DNA from: SG8-30 sp963695085
GTDB taxonomy: Bacteria; Pseudomonadota; Gammaproteobacteria; Steroidobacterales; Steroidobacteraceae
Assembly (NCBI GenBank): GCA_963695085.1
Contig: CAVOFV010000006.1
Span: forward strand, 186,001-250,000
Reading direction: 5' to 3'
Length of the DNA: 64,000 bases
Part shown: positions 17,529 through 26,402 of the stretch, in pieces
Layout of the letters: the number at the start of each line of letters is the position of its first letter
Numbering within the stretch: the first letter of the stretch is position 1
Position numbers and translations under genes: made by a program
Notes under the pieces: model-generated
What the model was told of the DNA's origin: nothing
What the model saw: only the letters and a program-made list of their open reading frames with translations
The model's database searches: none

Positions 17529-19598
17529 TCAGAACCTGACCCGCGCCGTCAGCCCCGCCTGCCGCGGGTCACCGAGGCGCAGGTACAGTCGTGCCGGAAA
17601 GTCCGGCGGCTCGTTGCCGAAATAGAATCCGCGCACGGCGTACTGCTCGTTCAACGCGTTGCGCAGCCAGGCGTGCACCGACCAGCGTTCGCGCTCGTAG
17701 CCAACGCGCAGGTTGACGGTTCCGTAGGCCCGGGAACGCTCATCATGGCTGGCGTCGAAGTAGAAGGCGCCCTGCGCGCCGATGTCGGCCCGCGCCATCC
17801 AGCCGGCCGGGTGGCGCCAGGTTGCGGCCAGCGAGGACTTCCAGCGTGGCGCATGCGCCCACGCGCGGCCGTCAAGATCGCGGTCGCCGAAGCGGTATCC
17901 CAGGTACTCCGAGTCCTGCAGCGACCACGACGCCGCGAACTCCCAGCGCCCCGGACTCCGCCAGCGCAGCGCGCCCTCCAGACCGCTGGCGCGCCCGCGC
18001 GCGGCATTGTCCGTCAGGTACACGAAGGTCAGCGGATCCTGCGGATCGAGCTGGAAGGACGTCGCGACCTGCGCCTGCTCGCGGCGCACGTGGTACGCGC
18101 CGAGGTCGGCGACGATGCCGAGCTGCGGCCACGTGGCCTTGACGCCGCCCTCCACGCTCCACGCGTACTCCGGGCCGAATTGCAGCCGGTCGAGCGGGAT
18201 GGCCGCGCCCACGTTGAGACCGCCGGCCTTGAATCCGCGCGACAGCGACAGCCACGCGCGGATCCCGTCGTCGAGTTGCCAGGCCGCCGACAACTGGCCG
18301 CCCCACATTCGGTCGCGCGGCGAGAATGCCGCCAGGTCGCTGTCGGCGTAATGCGCCTGCCGTTGCTCGAGGCGCAACCCGGCGCCGAGCGTCAGGCGCC
18401 CGCCGGCGCGCCATTCGGCGTCGCCGTACAGCGCCGCGCTGGTGGCGCGGTAATCGCTGGTGAGGTCGCGTTCGAACCGGTCGGCCAGGTAGCGCCCGTC
18501 GTCATGCTGCCGATTGTCTTCCTGCAGGCGCAACAGGTACGCGCCCGCCACCCAGGCCCACGCGCCATCCGTCGCGGACTCGATCCGCAGGTCCTGGCTC
18601 AGCGTGCGGCGCCCGCGCAGCGTGCGTGAAAAGAAATCATAGGGTCCGGCCGCACCCCAGTCGCGGTCGTTGCCCCAGTCGCCGTCGAAGCTCGACTCGA
18701 TGTCGGATTGCGCCCAGGCCGTGACGCTGCGCAGCCGCCACTGGCTGGCCGGGTCGTAATGCAAGTCTGCCGAGGCGCCCGTGGATCTCTGCGCGTCGCG
18801 TCCCGGACGGTCGGACACGGTCACGAAGGAGTTGTCGATCGCGAACGCATCGTAGCCATTGTCGAGGTTGGCATGCAGCAGCGTCAGGTCGACGCGCAGC
18901 GCGTCCGCCGGTTGCAGCCGCAGGCGCGCGCGCGCCGTGAGTTCGTCGCGTCCATTGCTGTCGTCCCGGTGCTGGAACGCATTGCGCCGGAAGCCGTCGC
19001 CGGCGCTGCGCTGCACGGCCAGCCTCCAGGCAGCGCCCGCGCCTGCAGCCTGCGGCAGCGCGCCGCCCGCGACGGCCCCGCCTGCCAGCAGTGCGTCCTC
19101 GCCGACCGATGTCTCGAATGACAGTTCGCGTTCAGGCCGGGGATCGCGCGTCTTGACCTTGATCAGGCCAGCAAGAGCGTTGGCTCCGTAGCGCGTTCCC
19201 TGCGGGCCGCGCAGCACCTCGACCTGCTCGACGTCGAACAGCGTCGCCACCATGCCGATGCCGCTGAAGTCGACTTCGTCCACCAGGAACCCGACCGACG
19301 GATTCGGCGCGCCCTGGTACTGCTCGAGCTCGCCGATGCCGCGCAGCTGGAAATAGCGCGGGCGCGAACTGGCGCCCGCCCATGACAGCGACGGCACCTG
19401 CGGCAGCAGTTCCTCGAGGTGCTGGACGCCGGCATCCATGACGGTCTGCGCTGGCAGCACCGTGACGCTGGCCGCCAGGTCCTGCGCGGCGGCGGCGCGA
19501 TACGACGCCGTCACCACGACCTCCTCGAGGCGCGGCAATTCCGCGATGCACATGACCGGCAACAGGCCGGCCGCGGCAAGCAATACGACAGGACGCAT
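17529..19598 (-). CDS. TonB-dependent outer-membrane receptor, probably for thiamin
   Basis: A 689-residue outer-membrane receptor. It has a short signal peptide, a TonB-box-like EEVVVTASYR just after it, a plug domain with GLGxR-type elements (YFQLRGIGELEQYQG, VEVLRGPQGTRYGANA) and a beta-barrel ending in aromatic TARVRF. It is the first gene after a TPP riboswitch, which makes thiamin or a phosphorylated form the probable ligand. It shares a tight operon with the YkoF-like, PnuT-like and kinase genes. ATG 19598 follows GAGGGATGG. Family call is secure; ligand is inferred. Confidence 0.93.
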   Translation of the reverse strand: MRPVVLLAAAGLLPVMCIAELPRLEEVVVTASYRAAAAQDLAASVTVLPAQTVMDAGVQHLEELLPQVPSLSWAGASSRPRYFQLRGIGELEQYQGAPNPSVGFLVDEVDFSGIGMVATLFDVEQVEVLRGPQGTRYGANALAGLIKVKTRDPRPERELSFETSVGEDALLAGGAVAGGALPQAAGAGAAWRLAVQRSAGDGFRRNAFQHRDDSNGRDELTARARLRLQPADALRVDLTLLHANLDNGYDAFAIDNSFVTVSDRPGRDAQRSTGASADLHYDPASQWRLRSVTAWAQSDIESSFDGDWGNDRDWGAAGPYDFFSRTLRGRRTLSQDLRIESATDGAWAWVAGAYLLRLQEDNRQHDDGRYLADRFERDLTSDYRATSAALYGDAEWRAGGRLTLGAGLRLEQRQAHYADSDLAAFSPRDRMWGGQLSAAWQLDDGIRAWLSLSRGFKAGGLNVGAAIPLDRLQFGPEYAWSVEGGVKATWPQLGIVADLGAYHVRREQAQVATSFQLDPQDPLTFVYLTDNAARGRASGLEGALRWRSPGRWEFAASWSLQDSEYLGYRFGDRDLDGRAWAHAPRWKSSLAATWRHPAGWMARADIGAQGAFYFDASHDERSRAYGTVNLRVGYERERWSVHAWLRNALNEQYAVRGFYFGNEPPDFPARLYLRLGDPRQAGLTARVRF

Positions 19599-19608
19599 CG
19601 GCCATCCC

Positions 19609-19656
19609 TCAGATCGGGATCCGTGCGGCGCGGCTATCGAGCGGGTATGGGTTCAT
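19609..19656 (-). CDS. Possible 15-residue leader peptide frame between TPP riboswitch and TonB receptor
   Basis: ATG at 19656 opens MNPYPLDSRAARIPI and stops with TGA at 19609-19611, ten bases before the receptor ATG at 19598. The sequence AGGGAG, the 3' edge of the TPP aptamer, lies about six bases upstream and would serve as its ribosome site. Its translation could therefore be occluded by TPP binding, and could be coupled to the receptor. No homology can be claimed for so short a frame; it may be chance. Confidence 0.3.
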   Translation of the reverse strand: MNPYPLDSRAARIPI

Positions 19657-19657
19657 G

Positions 19658-19765
19658 CCTGCTCCCTACGCCGGTCCTAACCGGATCAGGTTCAGCGGGT
19701 TCGCCGGTGAGCTGTCGCAGCAGCCGGCGTCTCAGGTCCAGTCAGACCACCCCAGGGCTGCGCGC
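19658..19765 (-). ncRNA. TPP riboswitch (THI element)
   Basis: Read on the minus strand, the region has all the conserved blocks of the thiamin pyrophosphate aptamer in order: TGGGGTGGTC, then CTGAGAC, a variable stem (CGCCGG pairing with CCGGCG), then ACCCGCTGAACCTGATC, CCGGTTAGGACCGGCGTAG and GGGAG. The CTGAACCTGATCCGGTTA block is essentially invariant across known examples. It lies about 60 bases upstream of the TonB receptor and should repress the four-gene operon when TPP is abundant. The expression platform is short, with no U-tract terminator, favouring control of translation. Confidence 0.95.
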
Positions 19766-19878
19766 ATTTTAGCACGACGGTGCGGAGCGGGCGGGTCACC
19801 GCCCGTGCGATCGCCGGGTCGCCGTGGTTGGCAAGGAAGAGTCTGACCGCCAAAGGGGGCAGACTCCGTGTCCCGCCA

Positions 19879-21162
19879 TCAGTCGTCTGCGAGCGCCCGG
19901 CGGAAGTCGGCGATCAGGTCGTCGGGATGCTCGATGCCGATGGACACCCGGATCAGGTTGTCGCTGATGCCAAGCTCCGCGCGGCGCTTCGGCGCGATGT
20001 CGGAATGGGTCATCGCGGCGGGATGCGACGCAAGGCTCTCGGTGCCGCCGAGGCTGACGGCCAGCTTGAACAGCTCCAGCCGGTCCAGTACGCGGAACGC
20101 ATCTTGCTCGCCGCCTTTGACACAGAACGAGAAGGTGGCGCCGGCCGCGAGGCACTGCCGCGCATAGAGGCGGCCCGCCGCGCTGTCCGGGTCCAGGAAG
20201 CCCAGGTACGACACGCTTTCCACCGCCGGGTGCGTGCGCAGGAATTCCGCCACCCGCCGCGCGTTGTCCACCGCCTTGCGGAAGCGCAGTTCCAGGGTCT
20301 CCAGGCTGCGCATGACCAGCCACGCGGTGTGCGGGTCGGTCATCGTGCCGAAGATAGTGCGCATCAGGTGCACCGGCTCGAGCGCCGCGCGCGACCCGAT
20401 GCAGGCGCCTGCGACCAGGTCGCTGTGCCCCGCGATGTACTTGGTCACAGAGTACACGACGATGTCGCAGCCATGCGCAAGCGGCTGCTGCCACAGCGGT
20501 CCGAGATAGGTGTTGTCGACGATGACCTGCGGCCGCGAGCCCTGCGCGGATTCGATCTCGCGGGACAGGGCTGCGCACTGCCCGAGGTCGACCAGGCTGT
20601 TGGTGGGATTGGCGGGCGTCTCGACGTAGATCGCCGCTATCCTGCCGATGGCGCGGGCCTCGTCGATGCTCGCCCTGACCGCCGCTTCGTCCGCGCCCGC
20701 ACGGAAACCGACCGTGCGGATACCGAACTGCGGCAGGATCGTCTCCAGCAGGTAGTCGGAGCCGCCGTACACCGGCGTGCTGTGCACCACGACGTCGCCG
20801 GGCCGCGCCACGGCAAACAGGCACGTCGAGATGGCCGCCATGCCGCTGGAAAACGCCAGCGCCCGCTCGCCGCCGTCCCAGATCGCCAGGCGGTCTTCGA
20901 GAATCTCGAGGTTGGGGTTGTTGATGCGCGAGTAGATCAGACCCGGCAGCTCCTGCGGCGCGGGCTCGCGCAGGCCGTAGGCAAGCTCGAAAAACCGCTT
21001 GCCCTCGGCCGCCGAACGGAACACGAAGGTCGAGGTCTGGAAGATCGGGCACTTCACCGCGCCCTCGGACAGGCCCGGGAAGTACCCGTAGCCCATCATC
21101 AGCGTTTCGGGGTGCAGGCGGTGACCACCGATCTCGGTGACGTTCCGGTTGTACCAGGTCAT
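19879..21162 (-). CDS. Cys/Met-metabolism PLP enzyme (cystathionine gamma-synthase family)
   Basis: A 427-residue fold-type I PLP enzyme. The PLP lysine is K241 in YSVTKYIAGHSD, with D216 in VIVDNTYLGP and the SSGMAA phosphate-binding region near residue 107. Members of this family include cystathionine gamma-synthase, cystathionine gamma-lyase, methionine gamma-lyase and O-acetylhomoserine sulfhydrylase. The N-terminal YNRNVTEIGGHRL and the longer form fit a distinct cystathionine gamma-synthase-like subgroup. The neighbours give no further help, so the exact reaction is not assigned. Confidence 0.88.
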   Translation of the reverse strand: MTWYNRNVTEIGGHRLHPETLMMGYGYFPGLSEGAVKCPIFQTSTFVFRSAAEGKRFFELAYGLREPAPQELPGLIYSRINNPNLEILEDRLAIWDGGERALAFSSGMAAISTCLFAVARPGDVVVHSTPVYGGSDYLLETILPQFGIRTVGFRAGADEAAVRASIDEARAIGRIAAIYVETPANPTNSLVDLGQCAALSREIESAQGSRPQVIVDNTYLGPLWQQPLAHGCDIVVYSVTKYIAGHSDLVAGACIGSRAALEPVHLMRTIFGTMTDPHTAWLVMRSLETLELRFRKAVDNARRVAEFLRTHPAVESVSYLGFLDPDSAAGRLYARQCLAAGATFSFCVKGGEQDAFRVLDRLELFKLAVSLGGTESLASHPAAMTHSDIAPKRRAELGISDNLIRVSIGIEHPDDLIADFRRALADD

Positions 21163-21240
21163 GGCCGGGGTTCCTGTTCGCGCCGTTCGACGATGGCGGC
21201 ATTATCTGTCGCCACCGCGCAGCCGACCACAGGGATTTCC

Positions 21241-23109
21241 CTAGATCTCGAGCACTTCGCCGATTTCGATCATGCGCGCTGCGGGAACGGCATAGTGGTG
21301 CCCGGCGAATTGCGCATTGCGCAGCATCAGCGAATACAGGTGCTTGCGCCACGGCGACATCCCCGAGGCGCGCGTGACGACCACATTCTCGCGCGCCACG
21401 ACGAACGAGGTCTCCTCCGGCGGGCACTCGAGCCCCTGCTCGCGCGCCTCGTTCAGCAGCGCCGGCACGTGCGGCGATTCCATGAACCCGCAACTGGCGA
21501 TGACGCGCGTGACGCCCGGTCCGATCGCCTGCAGGGCGACGCGACCTCCTTTCGGCACCTGCGGCTCGCGTGCCGTCTGCAGGGTCAGCAGCACCGCCCG
21601 CTGCGGCACCGAGTGACTGGTTTCCAGCGCCTGCTGCAATGGCCACGGCAATCCGTCCGGGCTGGCGTCCACGTACACGGCCGTGACCGGCGCACGGTGC
21701 AGCGACGGGTTGCCGAGCGCGCGCAGGAACTCGCGCATGGGCATCTGCCGACGCGAGGCGCGCTCGTTCTTGAGTCCCTGGCCGCTGTGCCAGGTCGTCA
21801 TCACCAGCAGCAGCAATCCGCCTGCGCCGATCGGCACCCAGCCGCCGCTCGGAATCTTGAGGGCGTTCGCGGCAACGAAGGCCAGGTCAATGACCAGGAT
21901 CGCGGCCACCGCCGTCATCGCCATTCGGTCGCGCTGCACCGGGCTGCGCGCCAGCAGCAGGATGACCAGTACGCCGTCGATCGTCATCGCGAGGGAAATC
22001 GCGATGCCGTAGGCCCCGGCCAGCGCGTCTGACGAGCCAAAGAGGATGACCAGCGACACGGTCGCCGCCAGCAGCAGCCAGTTCGCCGCCGGCACGTACA
22101 CCTGGCCGACGGCCTGCTCGGACGAGTGAACGATGGCGAAGCGCGGCAGGAAGCCCAGCTGCAGCGCCTGGCGCGCGAGCGAGAAGACACCGGAAATCAC
22201 TGCCTGCGAGGCAATCACCGTCGCCGCGGTCGCCAGCAGCACCAGCGGGTACAGCGCCCACTCCGGCGCCAAACGGTAGAACGGGCTCTCGATGGCCGCC
22301 GGGTCGGCCAGCACCCGGGCGCCCTGCCCGAGGTAGTTGAGCAGCAGCGCCGGCAGCACCAGGCCGTACCAGGCCAGCCGGATCGGCCGCCGCCCGAAAT
22401 GGCCCATGTCCGCATACAGCGCTTCGCCACCCGTGACCGCCAGGAAGACCGCCGAGAGGGCCACCATTGAAGTCCCCTGGTGCGTGAACAGGAACTGCAG
22501 CGCGTGCCTCGGGTCCACGGCCGCGAGCACAGCGGGCTCGCGCACGATCCAGCTGACGCCGAGCACCCCCAGCGCCAGGAACCAGATGACGGTGACCGGC
22601 CCGAACAGCCGGCCCAGCGCCCCGGTGCCGTCGCGCTGCAGGCTGAACAGAACGACCAGGATCAACACCGCCACCGGCAGCACCGCCCGCCCGAAACCGG
22701 GGTTCGCGATCGCCAGGCCCTCCACCGCGGACAGCACCGAGATGGCGGGCGTGATCGCGCCGTCGGCAAAGAACAGGGCCAGGCCCGCCAGCCCGAGCAG
22801 CAGCACGAGCCCGCGCGGCAGGGCGGTGCGCCCGGACAGCACCAGCACCAGCAGGGCCAGCACGCCGCCTTCGCCGCGGTTGTCGGCGCGCAGCATGATG
22901 GTCACGTACTTGAGCGAGATGACGAGCAGCAGCGCCCACACGATCAGCGACAGCAGGCCCAGCACGTTGGCGCGCGAGACCTCCAGGTTTGCGGCCAGGT
23001 CGAAGCAGACGCGGAACGCATACAGTGGACTGGTGCCGATATCGCCGAACACGACACCGAGCACCGCGAGCGTCAGCGCGGCGGTCGGGGCATCGGAGGA
23101 TCGAGTCAT
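21241..23109 (-). CDS. kup: Kup-family low-affinity potassium transporter
   Basis: A 622-residue protein, the same length as E. coli Kup. It starts with the family signature VVFGDIGTSPLYAFR (residues 19-33) and has about twelve transmembrane helices followed by a C-terminal cytoplasmic domain. Kup proteins import K+ with protons. The ATG at 23109 is used because it places the signature at the family-typical position; an upstream in-frame start would add 41 low-complexity residues. It is divergent from the PAP2 gene with a 139-base gap. Confidence 0.95.
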   Translation of the reverse strand: MTRSSDAPTAALTLAVLGVVFGDIGTSPLYAFRVCFDLAANLEVSRANVLGLLSLIVWALLLVISLKYVTIMLRADNRGEGGVLALLVLVLSGRTALPRGLVLLLGLAGLALFFADGAITPAISVLSAVEGLAIANPGFGRAVLPVAVLILVVLFSLQRDGTGALGRLFGPVTVIWFLALGVLGVSWIVREPAVLAAVDPRHALQFLFTHQGTSMVALSAVFLAVTGGEALYADMGHFGRRPIRLAWYGLVLPALLLNYLGQGARVLADPAAIESPFYRLAPEWALYPLVLLATAATVIASQAVISGVFSLARQALQLGFLPRFAIVHSSEQAVGQVYVPAANWLLLAATVSLVILFGSSDALAGAYGIAISLAMTIDGVLVILLLARSPVQRDRMAMTAVAAILVIDLAFVAANALKIPSGGWVPIGAGGLLLLVMTTWHSGQGLKNERASRRQMPMREFLRALGNPSLHRAPVTAVYVDASPDGLPWPLQQALETSHSVPQRAVLLTLQTAREPQVPKGGRVALQAIGPGVTRVIASCGFMESPHVPALLNEAREQGLECPPEETSFVVARENVVVTRASGMSPWRKHLYSLMLRNAQFAGHHYAVPAARMIEIGEVLEI

Positions 23110-23248
23110 GCGCGCGAGGTCGGCCAGCAGGGGACGCGCCCCGGGGCCGCAGAGTCTATCCGACCGCGCGGTGCTGCGGCGAATCGCCGCGGCGGCACGG
23201 GGTCGGCTACCATCGGGTTCGCCTTCCTGCAATCAGAGCAGCACGTCC

Positions 23249-23977
23249 ATGACCGAGACGCGGCCCGCCACCGAGCGGCGGCGGCTATTCCTGACGCATG
23301 TCCTTGCGCCGTCGGCCGCATTCCTGGCCATCGTGGTCGCGCTGGCGGCCCGCAACGCCGATGTCGCCCTGGCGCGCGCGTGGGCGTGGAATGCGGAGGC
23401 CGGCCGCTGGCTCGCCCGCGATGCGTGGTGGGCGGAGAACCTGCTGCACAGGGGCGGCCGCGCGGCCATCCTCACTACGGGCCTGGCGGTCGGCCTCGCG
23501 CTGCTCGCGTCGCGCCTGCGCCTTGCCCCGCGCGCCTGGGGCCGGCCGGCCGGCTACCTGCTGCTGGCGATGGCGCTCGGCGTCGGCACGGTCGGCGGGC
23601 TCAAGCAGGTGACCAACGTCGACTGCCCGTGGGACCTCGAGGAATTCGGGGGCACGCGCCCCTATGTGGCACTGCTCGGCGACCGGCCGGATGACCAACC
23701 CCGCGCGAGGTGTTTCCCGGCCGCCCACGCCGCCTCGGGTTTTGCATTGCTGGCGTTCTACTTCGCCCTGCGGGAGCGGCGCCCGGGCGCCGCCCGGGCG
23801 GCCCTTGGCGCGGGTCTCGCGGTCGGCGCGCTGTTCGCACTTGCCCAGCAGGCGCGCGGCGCGCACTTCCTGTCGCACGACCTGTGGAGCGCCTACCTGG
23901 TCTGGCTGGTTTGCGCCGCCCTCTACATCGGTCCCTACCGGGCCGCCCTGTGGCCTGCCGGCGGGCGGCCCGGCTAG
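23249..23977 (+). CDS. PAP2-superfamily membrane phosphatase
   Basis: A 242-residue membrane protein with five to six helices and the three PAP2 motifs: K119 ending in TRP (residues 119-138), the PAAHAASG block with H160, and H210 in HFLSHDLWSA. The catalytic mechanism uses the two histidines with a phospho-histidine intermediate. Relatives act on undecaprenyl-diphosphate, phosphatidate, PGP or lipid A 1-phosphate. Substrate not determinable here. It converges on the hydrolase gene at 23974, and the two stop codons share a CTAG palindrome. Confidence 0.85.
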   Translation: MTETRPATERRRLFLTHVLAPSAAFLAIVVALAARNADVALARAWAWNAEAGRWLARDAWWAENLLHRGGRAAILTTGLAVGLALLASRLRLAPRAWGRPAGYLLLAMALGVGTVGGLKQVTNVDCPWDLEEFGGTRPYVALLGDRPDDQPRARCFPAAHAASGFALLAFYFALRERRPGAARAALGAGLAVGALFALAQQARGAHFLSHDLWSAYLVWLVCAALYIGPYRAALWPAGGRPG

Positions 23978-24816
23978 GATTCCCGGCTGGCCCAGCTCGT
24001 TGCGTCGCGGCGCTCGGCCAGACCGTCGCGCTCGAGCTTGAGCAGATGCGCCAGCAGCGTGTGTGCGGCGAGGCTGTGCAGCGCGGGATCCACGTCGTCG
24101 TACACGCCCGGCAGCAGGTCGTCGACGCCGGCGACCCCGGCGGCGGCCAGCGCGGCGCGCACTTTCGACTCGCGCAGCATGCGGTGCGCGACCAGCCGCT
24201 CGATGTCCCGTGCGGGCTGCCCGAGCACCGGCCCGTGGCCCGGTGCGATCAGCCGTGCGCCCAGACTTTTCAGCCGCGCCAGCGACTCGAGGTAGTCCGC
24301 CATGTCGCCGTCCGGCGGCACGATGATCGGCGAGACATGACCGAGGATGTGGTCGCCGGTGAACAGGACCCCCGCACCTTCCAGAAGGAAGCACACGTGA
24401 TTGGACGCGTGACCGGGTGTCGCGATGCAGCGCAGCGTGGCACCCGCGAGCAGCACGCGTTCGCCGTCTGCCGGTTCGGCGTCGGCGCGGAAGCGCCGGT
24501 CGTGCCGCGGCGCGTCGGGCGCGTGGCGTCCGACCACGGTGGCACCGGTGCGTGCGCGCAGCAGGCGCGCCGCCGGGGAGTGATCGACGTGCGTGTGGCT
24601 GACCAGGATCCACGCGATGCGGCCGGCGCCGGCCGCTGCGACCGACTCGACATGAGCAGCGTCGGCGGGACCCGGATCGATGACCGCAAGTTCCCGGTCG
24701 CCGACCAGGTAGGTGTTGGTGCCGGGCCCGGTCAGCGGTCCCGGGTTCGGCGCCACGATGCGCACGACGCCGGGCGCGATGTCGCGCGGCAGTCCGGGCT
24801 GGAAGGGATCGCTCAC
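23974..24816 (-). CDS. Metallo-beta-lactamase-fold hydrolase (LACTB2/glyoxalase II-like)
   Basis: A protein of about 280 residues with the zinc-binding motif SHTHVDHS (H74, H76, D78, H79), a later GHASNHVC and the GDHILGH motif. It begins with GPGTNTYLVGD, typical of the LACTB2 subgroup, with a C-terminal winged-helix-like end. The GTG at 24816 gives the common length; a TTG at 24867 is also open but unlikely. It follows the phenylalanine hydroxylase gene on the same strand. Function within the superfamily is not assignable. Confidence 0.82.
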   Translation of the reverse strand: MSDPFQPGLPRDIAPGVVRIVAPNPGPLTGPGTNTYLVGDRELAVIDPGPADAAHVESVAAAGAGRIAWILVSHTHVDHSPAARLLRARTGATVVGRHAPDAPRHDRRFRADAEPADGERVLLAGATLRCIATPGHASNHVCFLLEGAGVLFTGDHILGHVSPIIVPPDGDMADYLESLARLKSLGARLIAPGHGPVLGQPARDIERLVAHRMLRESKVRAALAAAGVAGVDDLLPGVYDDVDPALHSLAAHTLLAHLLKLERDGLAERRDATSWASRES

Positions 24817-24890
24817 GATCGACGCTCTGCTTCGTGGACGCCGCCGCTGCAGGTCACGGCCGGGCAATGGCTGGCGGTCCGCAGCCCGAC

Positions 24891-25772
24891 TCAGGGGTCG
24901 ACATGAATGGCGAGCGTGCCGGCCTGCAGCACCCGGTCGCGAGGCACGATGGACTCGGGCGCCAGCGCAGGCTGTTCATTCCAGCGCTGGAACAACGCTC
25001 CGAAATCGGCTTCGAGCACGGCCTGGAACAACTGCTCGTAACGCTCGATGACGAAATACGTCTTCTGGAACTTGTCGATCATGTAGCCGGTGCGCAGCAC
25101 CCGCTCCAGGTTGAAGGCAATGCGGTTCGGCGCCGGGCTTTCGAGGCAGTACCGCGTTTCGCCCGCCGACGACAGCATGCCAGCACCGTAGGCGCGCAGG
25201 CCGGCACCGGTCTGGATCAGGCCAAATTCGACCATGTACCAGTACAGCCGGGCCAGCATGCGCAGCGCCCCGTGGCGTTCTGCCAGCGGACCGAGACGGC
25301 CGTAGGCCGCCACGAAATCGGCGAAGGCCGGCTCGGTCAGCAGCGGCACATGGCCGAAGAAGTCATGGAACAGGTCCGGCTCGACCAGGTAGTCGAGTTC
25401 ATCGCGCCGCCGGATCCACACGGTGACCGGGAAGCGCCGGCGCGCCAGGTGCTGGAAGAACTCGCGTTCGGGGATCAGCCCGGGCACGCCCACGATTCGC
25501 CAGCCGGTGCAGCGTTCCAGCACATCGCTGGTTTCCTCGAAGCGCGGGATCCGGTCGGCACGGGTCGCCAGCAATCTGATGCCGCGCTCGAATTCGGGCG
25601 CGGCGTGCGTCGCGGCCAGCGCGATCTGACGCTCCCACAGCACCCGCCAGATGTCGTGTTCGTCGTCCGTGTAGCGCCGCCAGTCCTGCGCGACCGTGTA
25701 GTCCGCCGCGGCGCGCTGGTAATCGCCCCGCAGCGCGACGGTCCCGTCGGTGGGCGCAGTCGGCAACTCCAT
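24891..25772 (-). CDS. phhA: Phenylalanine 4-monooxygenase
   Basis: A 293-residue iron- and pterin-dependent aromatic amino-acid hydroxylase converting phenylalanine to tyrosine. The facial triad is H136 and H141 in FHDFFGHVP plus E182 in YMVEFGL. Length fits the short bacterial form. ATG 25772 follows a strong GGGGGACC ribosome site; an upstream in-frame extension is rejected. A PhhB pterin dehydratase is not adjacent. Together with hppD it indicates phenylalanine degradation through homogentisate. Confidence 0.96.
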   Translation of the reverse strand: MELPTAPTDGTVALRGDYQRAAADYTVAQDWRRYTDDEHDIWRVLWERQIALAATHAAPEFERGIRLLATRADRIPRFEETSDVLERCTGWRIVGVPGLIPEREFFQHLARRRFPVTVWIRRRDELDYLVEPDLFHDFFGHVPLLTEPAFADFVAAYGRLGPLAERHGALRMLARLYWYMVEFGLIQTGAGLRAYGAGMLSSAGETRYCLESPAPNRIAFNLERVLRTGYMIDKFQKTYFVIERYEQLFQAVLEADFGALFQRWNEQPALAPESIVPRDRVLQAGTLAIHVDP

Positions 25773-25863
25773 GGTCCCCCCTCGAATCGCTGCCCGGATG
25801 CCCGGCCCAGCACAGTCTACGCCGGCCGCCGGCCGCGGCCGGCGCGCGGCACCCAAGCCTATG

Positions 25864-25869
25864 TATTGT
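25864..25869 (-). promoter_or_regulatory. Candidate -10 box for phhA
   Basis: On the minus strand a TACAAT hexamer (one mismatch to consensus) lies about 95 bases upstream of the phhA ATG, inside the only AT-rich patch of this 252-base divergent gap. No good -35 is found at 16-18 bases. The rest of the gap shows no obvious element. Confidence 0.3.
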
Positions 25870-26024
25870 AACGCATATTTGCTCTTCTGCGCCTGCGGAC
25901 AGCCGGGTTGCCGGCGGTCGCCGGTTGGGTGCCGTTCAGTTCAGGTGCGCTAGGATATGTTCCCAGGAAGGTCGCCATGCAAGCCGGCGGCTGCTCACTT
26001 TCACTTCGGCCGAGGAACCGCTCG

Positions 26025-26393
26025 ATGAAATTATCGATTCTCGCTGTCATCACCGCCATTGCAGCATTCGGCACCGTCACGGCGGCCGCCGCGTGCATTT
26101 ATCCGCGGCCGCCCGAGACCGTGCCGGACGGCCGCACCGCCATGTATGACGAGATGGTGGCCGGGCAGGCGGCGGTCAAGGCCTTCGACGCCGACGTGAC
26201 CGCCTACAACACCTGCCTGCAGATGGAACTGGAGTCGCTGCTGGCCGACCCCGCTCTCGACGAAACGCGCCGCAGCGAGATCGCCGCGATGTACGTCAAG
26301 AAAAACAACGCAGCGGTGGACGAAGTGCAGGCAGTCGCCGACCGCTTCAACGAGGAGCTGCGCGCCTACAACAAACGCGGCAAGTCGGACTGA
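26025..26393 (+). CDS. Small secreted protein of unknown function (122 aa)
   Basis: No family is recognised. The protein has an N-terminal signal sequence (MKLSILAVITAIAAFG, cleavage probably after TAAAA), then a Cys-containing mature part that is strongly helical and charged, with heptad-like segments around EMVAGQAAVKAFDADVTAYN and NEELRAYNKRG. Two cysteines remain after cleavage, which could make one disulfide in the periplasm. ATG 26025 follows GAGGAACC. It ends nine bases before moeA, so it may be transcribed with the Moco genes, although the link could be positional only. Confidence 0.75.
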   Translation: MKLSILAVITAIAAFGTVTAAAACIYPRPPETVPDGRTAMYDEMVAGQAAVKAFDADVTAYNTCLQMELESLLADPALDETRRSEIAAMYVKKNNAAVDEVQAVADRFNEELRAYNKRGKSD

Positions 26394-26402
26394 CCCCAAG
26401 GC

